From Candidatus Uhrbacteria bacterium (lineage in GTDB: Bacteria; Patescibacteriota; Patescibacteriia; JACPHY01), in the NCBI GenBank assembly GCA_016188355.1, contig JACPHY010000006.1, forward strand, positions 1 to 39,103: DNA of 39,103 bases, in the 5' to 3' direction. The notes below the pieces were generated by a model. It was not told where the DNA came from. It saw only the letters and a list, made by a program, of their open reading frames with translations, and made no database searches. Made by a program: the position numbers and the translations under genes. Shown piece by piece: positions 1 to 8,218 of this stretch; position 1 is the stretch's first letter; every line of letters begins with the position of its first letter.

Positions 1-2085
1 CGCGCACTGCCACGTCACCTGATCGATATAGGGGCGGTGACCATCAAGTTCACCGCGATCGTTCACGAGCGCGCCGACGAACGGGAACTCGTGTGGATCA
101 TCGAATCCGGGATATGGCATCGCCGAAATGCCCGCGCGCGTACGACCGGACATCGCCCACTGCAGCAAATAGAGCGGGTCGCCATGCGTACAAATGAGGA
201 TCGTCTCGCCTTCGTACTGCGCATCAATGTCGCGCAAGGCGAGCATCATGCGACGCGCGAGCTCGTCCCAGGTCTCGTTGGTACCGATTTTCTTTGTGAA
301 CTTCTCGAGTGGCGATGCGAATTGCCGCTCAAACTCCGCGTACGGCCTCCCATCAAAATCTGGAAGGTCAATTTCCCGCAGACGATCATCGTACTGCACG
401 GGCGCTCCCGTGAACTGCGCCACCTGTTCCGCCGTTTCGCGCATGCGGGCGTACGGGGAAGCGATAATCTTCGTAATCCCTTCCTTCGCCACCTGTTCCG
501 CCGCATGATTCACCCGCACCATGCCTGATGCCGTGAGCGGGTACTGATCGCTCGTTGCGAGCTGTGTGTTATTGATCCCTCGCGCATTCGATTCCGCCTC
601 TCCGTGTCGCATGAGGAGGAAGCGATTGCGCTTCTGCGTTTTTGCGAGCAGAGTCGCAAACGATCCCACGAGCTCATCGTGGCCACAGCCATCACACCGC
701 CACAGGGGAAGCGGCGTCCCCCAGTAGCGTTCGCGGGTGATCGCCCAATCCTTGAGCTCGCGCAACCATTCCCCAAAGCGCCCATCGCGAAGGTGGTCCG
801 GATGCCACTGGATCGTTTGGTTTTTCCGTTGAATCTCCTCACGCAGGCGCGACATCTGGATGTACCACGATGCCCGCGCGAAATAGAGGAGCGGTGTCTT
901 GCAGCGCCAACAGAAGGGGTACGTGTGTCGAGTGGTGGTATCCCGGAAGAGCAGGCCACGCGCGCGGAGATCCGCGCGTACGTCTTCATCTGCCTGTTTT
1001 GCAAATTTCCCCGCGCCGGGAAGTCCTTCCGCCATGATGCCCTTCTCATCGACCGAATAGGTCACGGGAATACCACGCTGCTTCAATGTAAAATCCTCCT
1101 CCCCATATGCGGGCGCAATGTGGACGATGCCGGTCCCATCACCCATCGACACGAACGCCGCATCGAGCACCTGATATGCATTCGGATACGGCGTGGTATC
1201 AATGCGTGCATAGAGTGGCACGTATCGCAATCCCACAAGTGCGTGCCCCGATACGACGCGTTCCACCGTCGCCGCATCGCCGAGCACGCGCTCCACCAAG
1301 GGACGCGCCATCACGAATCGCTCCCCACCACACACCGCGACCGCATATTCCACGTCCGGATGTACCACCAACGCGCCGTTCCCCGGCAACGTCCATGGGG
1401 TCGTGGTCCACACGAGAAATGCAGTGCCCTCGGGAACGCCGAGCTTCGTAGCGCTCTCCTGGGCGAGCACAAATTTCACGAACACCGACGGATCCTCGAC
1501 ATCATCCTCGTATCCCTGCGCCACCTCATGCGACGAGAGCGGCGTCTCGCATCGCGGGCACCACGGCACAATCTTGTGATCGCGGACAAGCAGTCCTTTC
1601 TTCCATGCCTGTTCCAGGAACCACCAAATACTCTCGACGTACGACATCTGGTACGTCACATACGGATCATCGAGGTCCACCCAGTACCCCACCTTGCGGG
1701 TGAGATCCTCCCACTTCTCCTTGAATTCCCACACGCTATCGCGGCATGCCGCATTGAACGCAGCAACACCGTACCGCTCGATATCGCGCTTCGTTTTGAG
1801 TCCGAGCTTCTTCTCGATCTGGAGTTCCACCGGGAGCCCGTGCGTATCCCACCCCGCCTTCCGCCGCACGCGGTATCCACGCATGGTCTTGTACCGCGGA
1901 ATCACATCCTTATACGTACGTGACTCTACATGATGGATCCCCGGCGGCGCATTCGCCGTCGGTGGACCTTCGAAAAAGACGAACTCTCCCTGGGCGGCAT
2001 CGCGTTCGAGCGTGCGCTCGAAGATGCGACGCTCCCCCCAGAACGCAAGAATTTCCTGCTCAAGATCAAATTGGCGATTCGACAT
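1..2085 (-). CDS. ileS: Isoleucyl-tRNA synthetase, C-terminus outside window, with an embedded histidine phosphatase domain
   Basis: Minus frame open from ATG at 2085 to base 1 (695 codons; absent from the ORF track because no stop lies in the window). Reads MSNRQFDLEQEILAFW..FFEGPPTANAPPGIHH..KAGWDTHGLPVE..WAITRERYWGTPLPLWRCDGCGH..HRPYIDQVTWQCA, all class I IleRS landmarks. Confidence 0.96.
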   Translation of the reverse strand, partial: MSNRQFDLEQEILAFWGERRIFERTLERDAAQGEFVFFEGPPTANAPPGIHHVESRTYKDVIPRYKTMRGYRVRRKAGWDTHGLPVELQIEKKLGLKTKRDIERYGVAAFNAACRDSVWEFKEKWEDLTRKVGYWVDLDDPYVTYQMSYVESIWWFLEQAWKKGLLVRDHKIVPWCPRCETPLSSHEVAQGYEDDVEDPSVFVKFVLAQESATKLGVPEGTAFLVWTTTPWTLPGNGALVVHPDVEYAVAVCGGERFVMARPLVERVLGDAATVERVVSGHALVGLRYVPLYARIDTTPYPNAYQVLDAAFVSMGDGTGIVHIAPAYGEEDFTLKQRGIPVTYSVDEKGIMAEGLPGAGKFAKQADEDVRADLRARGLLFRDTTTRHTYPFCWRCKTPLLYFARASWYIQMSRLREEIQRKNQTIQWHPDHLRDGRFGEWLRELKDWAITRERYWGTPLPLWRCDGCGHDELVGSFATLLAKTQKRNRFLLMRHGEAESNARGINNTQLATSDQYPLTASGMVRVNHAAEQVAKEGITKIIASPYARMRETAEQVAQFTGAPVQYDDRLREIDLPDFDGRPYAEFERQFASPLEKFTKKIGTNETWDELARRMMLALRDIDAQYEGETILICTHGDPLYLLQWAMSGRTRAGISAMPYPGFDDPHEFPFVGALVNDRGELDGHRPYIDQVTWQCA

Positions 2086-2164
2086 AAATGCGTATGCAGG
2101 CCCTATCGTACCGCGGATGCGCGCAATTGAAAACGCCGCCGACCGGAGGGTCGACGGCGTCCGT

Positions 2165-2542
2165 TCATTCGCGCGTTACTGGCGCACCGTACTGCGCGAG
2201 CAGCTCTCGAGTGTTCCTGATCCTGCTACCCAGGATCGAAATCGTGGGGAGCGCGAACACCACTGCCAGTGCGAGCGCGGCCATGACGAGAATCACCCAC
2301 ACCGGCGTCGTCCGTGCGGTCTCATCTCGGTATAGCCAAGCAAGCGAGAACATCACCAGCCACCCGACCACCTCAAGCGCGATCGCGACGCGCCGTCGCG
2401 CAGTCGCATGCGCCAGCCGACGCTGCCACTGGCCGGTCATGGTATTCGGATCCGAGTATTGTATTTCGCGTTGTGCCACGTGATGCTCCTCCCATCGATA
2501 ACGAACTGACATGAACATACTGCCGATTGCTCCCCAAGTCAA
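2165..2542 (-). CDS. Small membrane protein, unknown function
   Basis: ORF with two hydrophobic segments (VAIALEVVGWLVMFSLAWLY; VWVILVMAALALAVVFAL). Confidence 0.6.
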   Translation of the reverse strand: MTWGAIGSMFMSVRYRWEEHHVAQREIQYSDPNTMTGQWQRRLAHATARRRVAIALEVVGWLVMFSLAWLYRDETARTTPVWVILVMAALALAVVFALPTISILGSRIRNTRELLAQYGAPVTRE

Positions 2543-2593
2543 GAGAACGCCGCCCGCGCATGACGCGAGCGGCTACAGGCCCCCAGACCTCGT

Positions 2594-3229
2594 TCAATCC
2601 TGCAGGGTGAGGCGGCGCGCCGAAGATTGTCCGAACGCACGCAGATCACGCAACGCGCGCTGTGCGATGTGTATCTGACCTGCACGGATCGACGCCTCCC
2701 CCGCTGCGGCGACCATCCCCACGACCGATGCAATGGCCGCAATGACTGCCCACCCGGGTATCCGATGCACCGGCACGTTGCCGAACAGGGCCAGGAACGC
2801 GAGCAAGGACGCCAATCCCCCGATCAAGGCTGCGGTCGCCACCCAAAACCACCGCTGCGCCCGTTGATGCTGCTGGAGCCAGTGCGCAATCGCATCGATC
2901 GATGCAGACGAATAGTGCTGCACCGCGGCACGCAGAACCGCGAATCGTTCCTCGCGTACGTGGCGCATGCGTCGGTATCGGGCCACCGCACAACGCAGGA
3001 CCAGCAGCACCGCATTCGCCGCGGCAGCGGAGAAAAGCATCGCGCCACCCACGAAGCAGGTGACCATGAGCAGGAGTGGCGCATGCGTGATAGGAGTCGC
3101 AAAGTATCCCCACGCCGCACTGCCGATGACGACCGCCCCCGCTATCAGGATCATCACCTGGAACTCGCGCTTGCGCTGAACCAAGCGCTCCGCCGCGATG
3201 CTGCGCACACGTTGCACCGAATGTCTCAT
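2594..3229 (-). CDS. Membrane protein, unknown function
   Basis: ATG at 3229 preceded by GGAGGG; about four hydrophobic segments; layout resembles the 3769 and 7283 ORFs. Confidence 0.7.
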   Translation of the reverse strand: MRHSVQRVRSIAAERLVQRKREFQVMILIAGAVVIGSAAWGYFATPITHAPLLLMVTCFVGGAMLFSAAAANAVLLVLRCAVARYRRMRHVREERFAVLRAAVQHYSSASIDAIAHWLQQHQRAQRWFWVATAALIGGLASLLAFLALFGNVPVHRIPGWAVIAAIASVVGMVAAAGEASIRAGQIHIAQRALRDLRAFGQSSARRLTLQD

Positions 3230-3372
3230 GCAGATCCCTCCTCTGTTGAGAAACAACTGTGCGCAGTATATCGCGTTTTGTGCTCGCGATCCAGGGGGAT
3301 GTCCACAGAACTACCGCCGGCCCGAAGGTCGGCGGCAAGACGATGCACTCAGGATGCCCGACGCGGCATGCG

Positions 3373-3672
3373 TTAATACGCAAATCGCGCAATCGCACGT
3401 TCGAGGAGCATGCTCCCAAAAAGGCACGCACCCAATATAGTCGCCGCCGCCATACATCCCAACACGAACAAAAGTGCCATTCTTCCATCAAGACCTGTTG
3501 GTGGGGCGAGCACGAACTGGAACGCGAGCGCGCACACCACGAGCAGCGCTGCGGGCGCGGCGGCCATCCACCCCACGCGGTGTAATCGATTGGCGAAATC
3601 CTTAGACTCGACGTACGTCGCCTGCCGCTTGACCATCTCATCCAATACGGAGTTCAATTTTGCCTCGCTCAT
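3373..3672 (-). CDS. Small membrane protein
   Basis: MSEAKLNSVLDEMVKRQ..; start overlaps the stop of the 35-aa ORF (ATGA); two hydrophobic segments. Confidence 0.6.
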   Translation of the reverse strand: MSEAKLNSVLDEMVKRQATYVESKDFANRLHRVGWMAAAPAALLVVCALAFQFVLAPPTGLDGRMALLFVLGCMAAATILGACLFGSMLLERAIARFAY

Positions 3673-3776
3673 CGTGACTTCCATTCTTCTTTTGCGAACT
3701 CACGGAATCGCTCCTGTCGCTCCTCATCATCCGCCGTCGCGAGCACCGAATCCGCATACTGGCGCGCGCTACGCAT
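3669..3776 (-). CDS. 35-aa ORF, N-terminal-like paralog of the 6898-7290 product
   Basis: MRSARQYADSVLATADDEERQERFREFAKEEWKSR*; start overlaps the upstream gene's stop in ATGCGTAG, as at 7283-7290. Confidence 0.5.
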   Translation of the reverse strand: MRSARQYADSVLATADDEERQERFREFAKEEWKSR

Positions 3777-4407
3777 GACCGTTCGGCTCTTCAGTATCCG
3801 CACGATGCGGCGATGGTCCACAGACCGGATCTAATTCGAATGGCGAATGCTGCGCGAGCACCGCATCGAGCTGGACGAGATCGTCCATAAACTGATCATG
3901 CTGCGCGATGCGCCGATTGAGGAAACGCACCGCGGCGCGCCACAGCAGTACGAACGATATTCCGGTGATGACGCCAATGACCCCTGTCGGCGGACGCATC
4001 TCCGGAGATAGCGCATGGCGGATTCCCCCAGAAGTTACACCTCCGAGCAAGGATAGGCCCAGGAGCATCCAGTACGAATCCACACGTTGCCGCCATTGCA
4101 CAAGACACGCGCGCCGCGCATCGAGAGTTTCCCTGCTCCAGTGCCACCGTCGCGCAGCGATGTCCGCTGCCACCACCAGAACAAACAACCACACCGCGAT
4201 CAGCGCTATGTATCCGATCATGAACATCGCGATATAATCCAGCATCTGCCAGCTCACAACATCCATGCCTCGACAGATACTCGCGACCAACAACAGCAGG
4301 AATCCGACCATGCCGCCCATCAACCAAAGCTCCACGAGGCTACGCCGAACCCCACCTGCGACGGAGTGACGGATGCACCGCTCCATGTCCTTGATCATCT
4401 TCCTCAT
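3769..4407 (-). CDS. Membrane protein, paralog of 7283-7972
   Basis: Start MRKMIKDMERC after GGAGGGCTGTTTCTC; C-terminus ..EEPNGHA*. Confidence 0.7.
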   Translation of the reverse strand: MRKMIKDMERCIRHSVAGGVRRSLVELWLMGGMVGFLLLLVASICRGMDVVSWQMLDYIAMFMIGYIALIAVWLFVLVVAADIAARRWHWSRETLDARRACLVQWRQRVDSYWMLLGLSLLGGVTSGGIRHALSPEMRPPTGVIGVITGISFVLLWRAAVRFLNRRIAQHDQFMDDLVQLDAVLAQHSPFELDPVCGPSPHRADTEEPNGHA

Positions 4408-4515
4408 GAGAAACAGCCCTCCATTTCCAGAATGCTTGGACCATAGCAGCACATGAGCCGATGGTCAATCCCGCGCACCAAAAATGCCCGCTCCTCAGTG
4501 AGGAGCGGGCGGATG

Positions 4516-6060
4516 TTATGCGGCGAGTCGATGGGCGGGTGCGCGCGGGGGAAGCGGGATGAGGGTCACGTGCCAACCCGGACGTGCGAGCACATAGGCG
4601 TGATACTCCGGCGGCAGCGAACGTGTATGCATGAATGCGACAGGCGCATCGATGCCATGCGCGGTGCACAGCAATTCCCATTCGCGCACATCCACGTGAA
4701 TCGGGTCCCCATGCGTACCGCCCGCCTCCCAGAGCACGAGCGCCTCATCGCCGCGGACGAGCGATGGAAAGGGATCATCACGGGGATCGAAGAATCCAGC
4801 CGCGGCCATGGCGTCGGTACCGAGTGGGCCGTGACGTCCGGCCGTATCGCTCGAATATGCGAGCGCATAGGTCCGTCCACGATGGAGGAGCGTGACACGG
4901 AATCCCAGCGTCGGCACCGGGTGTACGGTCCAGGCGAACTGCCACCGCGCACCACAGAATTCATAGGTCACGCCCGGCCGTACCCGATGCACCCCACCCC
5001 GAAATTCCCGTGCGAGGAGATCCGCGGCCGCCGCTTCCGTGAGGTCGAGGAGCGCCGCGAGCCGGGCGACACACACCCGGTACACGGGCTCGGATGCGAC
5101 GTACGCGATCGCGGTCTTTGCCGTCCACCCCTCCAGTAAAAACGCGAGCGCGCTCCCCATGTGGTCCTCATGTCCATGGGTTTCCATGATTACATGGACC
5201 TCCGCGGGATCCATACCGTGCCGCGCGAGGAGCTCCGGAGCGCCGATCGGCGTATCCACGAGCGCCCATGCACCGTGGAGCGCAATCGCGAATCCCGTCG
5301 TGGGATGCTCCGGTTCGAAACCAGCATCAGCGCCCAGGCAGTGCACACCGAACATTTCCGCGGTGCGCGGCTCCGCTTGGGGCGGCAATGCAATGAGTGC
5401 GGCCAGCTGATCGGTGGCATCACGGAGATCAATGGGCCACAGCGCATCGTCCTGACACACCGTGAACTGATCGTCACCGTGACGCGTGATCATCACGCCT
5501 TCCGCAAGGAGCGCGCGTTGCTCCGCATCGTACGTGCGCCACTCCACCACATCATCCAGCGCGTACATCGCCGACTCATTGCACGCACAACGATGCATCG
5601 CGTCACCGTCCCCATGCACCATGGCGCGCTTCGGCGCGAACCATGCACGGTAACTCCGCAGCATCGCAATTGCTCCCGGGGTCATCGCGGGCCGTCCCGA
5701 CGCGTCAGTCCACGCCGCCATCTCTTCGATCGATGGTCCCGCTAGTGCATGCGTCAGGAGCGTCCGTGCGCGTGCGAGTTGCGCGGAGGTCCCCACGACC
5801 ACGAGACGCGCATCCGCAGCCAACTTCCCGAAAGCCTTTCCCTGGACGAAAAGGAAATGGTAGAAGAAAAACTCGAGCGCAACCTGCGGAATGCCGCGCC
5901 GCACATACGTATCCGGCAACACGAAGGTCGTTGGCGGCGTCATCCCCTGTCGCAAGAACTGCTTCACGCATGGCGGAATACCCACGAGCGCACGCGACGC
6001 AGGGGATCCTCCATCGAGATACATGGCACCAGGAACCAACAAATGCACCTGCATCGTCAT
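4516..6060 (-). CDS. Metallo-beta-lactamase-fold hydrolase with a long N-terminal extension
   Basis: METHGHEDHMGS matches HxHxDH; later AYSSDTAGRHG is compatible with an MBL metal-ligand Asp. About 250 N-terminal residues are unassigned. Confidence 0.7.
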   Translation of the reverse strand: MTMQVHLLVPGAMYLDGGSPASRALVGIPPCVKQFLRQGMTPPTTFVLPDTYVRRGIPQVALEFFFYHFLFVQGKAFGKLAADARLVVVGTSAQLARARTLLTHALAGPSIEEMAAWTDASGRPAMTPGAIAMLRSYRAWFAPKRAMVHGDGDAMHRCACNESAMYALDDVVEWRTYDAEQRALLAEGVMITRHGDDQFTVCQDDALWPIDLRDATDQLAALIALPPQAEPRTAEMFGVHCLGADAGFEPEHPTTGFAIALHGAWALVDTPIGAPELLARHGMDPAEVHVIMETHGHEDHMGSALAFLLEGWTAKTAIAYVASEPVYRVCVARLAALLDLTEAAAADLLAREFRGGVHRVRPGVTYEFCGARWQFAWTVHPVPTLGFRVTLLHRGRTYALAYSSDTAGRHGPLGTDAMAAAGFFDPRDDPFPSLVRGDEALVLWEAGGTHGDPIHVDVREWELLCTAHGIDAPVAFMHTRSLPPEYHAYVLARPGWHVTLIPLPPRAPAHRLAA

Positions 6061-6264
6061 GGAATCCTCGCACTCGCAACGCACCTCTTTCCGTGCGCGC
6101 AGATCAATGGTGAAGGAACATGTGGCGGTTCTCGCCGCTCACCTCCAAACCATATCCAAGCACCTCGCCACCCCCCAGAGGATCCGTCCAAATCCCAGAC
6201 AACAAATTCCCGGTCCGCATGATGCGGACCGGGCCAGCGCAGGACACCGTTTCCAACGACCGAA

Positions 6265-6732
6265 CTACTTCTCCCGTCCTGCGTGCGGATGGGACGACGC
6301 TGCAGGGACGGGACATCGTGCGACCAGTGCAAGGTCCTCTGCATGTCCCTCGGCCACAAGCACAGGATCTGCCGTCGCCCACCGCAGCAGGACCGGCAAC
6401 ACGTCACGACGCTTGGCGCGAAGATAGTGCGCCTCACTGTTCCGATCTTCCCGTTGCATGGCAGTGAGTCCATGAAAGGTGCGGATGCGGTCTGACGCAA
6501 AAATACAGAACACCTCGTTCGGTTCCCACCAACCACATGCGCGCGCTCCTTCTGGCCCCTCGCACCGCACTATCGTATGCAACCGAACACCATACCAACC
6601 CACCGGATACTCCGCATCCACGAACCCACCCAATCGGCCCCACGCGTACATGCAGAATGGCAGCAGGAACACCAAGAGCACCGCCGCACCGCAGCCACTC
6701 CAAAACAAGAGATGCCGGAGACGTTTCGGCAT
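6265..6732 (-). CDS. Membrane-anchored protein, unknown function
   Basis: Start MPKRLRHLLFWSGCGAAVLLVFLLPFCMYAW preceded by GGAGGAG. Confidence 0.65.
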   Translation of the reverse strand: MPKRLRHLLFWSGCGAAVLLVFLLPFCMYAWGRLGGFVDAEYPVGWYGVRLHTIVRCEGPEGARACGWWEPNEVFCIFASDRIRTFHGLTAMQREDRNSEAHYLRAKRRDVLPVLLRWATADPVLVAEGHAEDLALVARCPVPAASSHPHAGREK

Positions 6733-6897
6733 GGTATCTCCTCCACCTGGCAACCGTATTGCCAATGAACCCATCGGTAACGCAGGTGCAGTATAGAGTA
6801 TCCCGCAGGACATTTCCAGACGAAGCGACGCCTCGACGTCGCCTATCGTCACGATAGGAAAAGCCGCCGACCCGAAGGCCGGCGGCAGGAGCCATAG

Positions 6898-7290
6898 TCA
6901 CGATGGCGGAGCGTCCTTGACGCGATCCATACTCCGGAATACGCGATTGAGCGTGCGCAGCGAGCGGATCTCATCACGACGTCCTTCCACGCAATCCCTC
7001 GCGCGATGGAACTCGCGCGTCGTCACGCGGTACCACCAGCGCCATCCGAGGAGGAGCAATCCAAGAAGCAAGAGCGAAACGTAATTCTCAGGAACCGCGA
7101 CCGCTTCCGGCGCCGCACGAAAGATCATGAGCTGGACCACCTCGAGTGCGATACCCACGACGACCACCGTGATCATGGCGGTGCGCCGCCGCCCACCAAT
7201 CGCGTTCGCGCATGCCACGTACCGCTGCGCGCGTTCTTTTTCGCTGGTCGCCTGCACGACGTCATCCGCGAGTGCTCTGATGCTACGCAT
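6898..7290 (-). CDS. Small membrane protein, overlaps and follows 7283-7972
   Basis: MRSIRALADDVVQATSEKERAQRY..; two hydrophobic segments; 8-nt overlap with the upstream stop. Confidence 0.65.
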   Translation of the reverse strand: MRSIRALADDVVQATSEKERAQRYVACANAIGGRRRTAMITVVVVGIALEVVQLMIFRAAPEAVAVPENYVSLLLLGLLLLGWRWWYRVTTREFHRARDCVEGRRDEIRSLRTLNRVFRSMDRVKDAPPS

Positions 7291-7972
7291 GGCCGGTGGG
7301 GTCCTCGGGATCGGGCATGACCGGGGGATGCGGCACCAGCCCGTGCATGATGGATGGATCTAGCGGGAACTCCTCACCCAGTGACAGTGGATGCTTCCTC
7401 GCGCGTTTCCGGAGCCGGACGAGAAATTCGGTGCCATAATCATGCGTCGCGATGCGGCGATCGAGCACCCGCACCAGCCACCGTCGCACACCGTAACCTG
7501 CAGTGCCGCCCAGCAGCGCGCCGAGGAGTCCGCATGCGACACCGCGAAACGCATCGTGCCCCATCTCCCATGAGAGGGACGCGATCAGCGCCCCGAACAC
7601 TCCACCGAGAAGAGCACTGGGAATCAAGGCACTCCGCGAACTCGCCAACCACCCACGCCACCGTACCAGCCGCGCACGACGCGCATCGCGGGACTCGCGC
7701 CGCCAATACCGGTGCCACGCCTCGATGCCGTCACGCAGCATCAAGGGGACGACGCATCCTACCAGCAGCGCACAGGTGATCGCCGCAAACACCATGCCCG
7801 CGTGCAGCAGCACCGCGGGATGAACCAAGCCCTGCGCTCCGTAGATACAGATCGCCAGGATATGTGCTCCCATCACGAGCATCAACACCATCAGCGTGCC
7901 CAACGCCTTCTTCTGCACGAACGTCGTGTACGCCTGCAACGCGCGCTCGGCGCACTCCCACAATCTTCGCAT
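7283..7972 (-). CDS. Membrane protein, paralog of 3769-4407
   Basis: Start MRRLWECAERA after GGAGGGCTGTTTCAC; C-terminus ..EDPTGHA*. Confidence 0.7.
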   Translation of the reverse strand: MRRLWECAERALQAYTTFVQKKALGTLMVLMLVMGAHILAICIYGAQGLVHPAVLLHAGMVFAAITCALLVGCVVPLMLRDGIEAWHRYWRRESRDARRARLVRWRGWLASSRSALIPSALLGGVFGALIASLSWEMGHDAFRGVACGLLGALLGGTAGYGVRRWLVRVLDRRIATHDYGTEFLVRLRKRARKHPLSLGEEFPLDPSIMHGLVPHPPVMPDPEDPTGHA

Positions 7973-8218
7973 GTGAAACAGCCCTCCTTTTCGCAGTTGC
8001 TCGTACGATAGCGGAAAACGTGAATTCTGTCCAGTGCATGTACACCTGAATAAGGGAAACTCAGACATTCCAATCTCCGGCATCACCTCGACGAATCCGC
8101 GGGAAGCAATCTCCCCTCATGCAACCGGTGTATCGCATGCGATTTCTCGCTCGCGCTCGAAATGACAACGCAGCACTGGGGCGCGGCGCCCGCAGACACG
8201 ATATGCTATTGGTACTGT

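Noticed and set aside
604-1923. 439-aa plus-strand ORF
   Set aside because: Antisense shadow of ileS; composition (His/Arg-rich, no motif) is typical of the complementary frame of a GC-rich gene.
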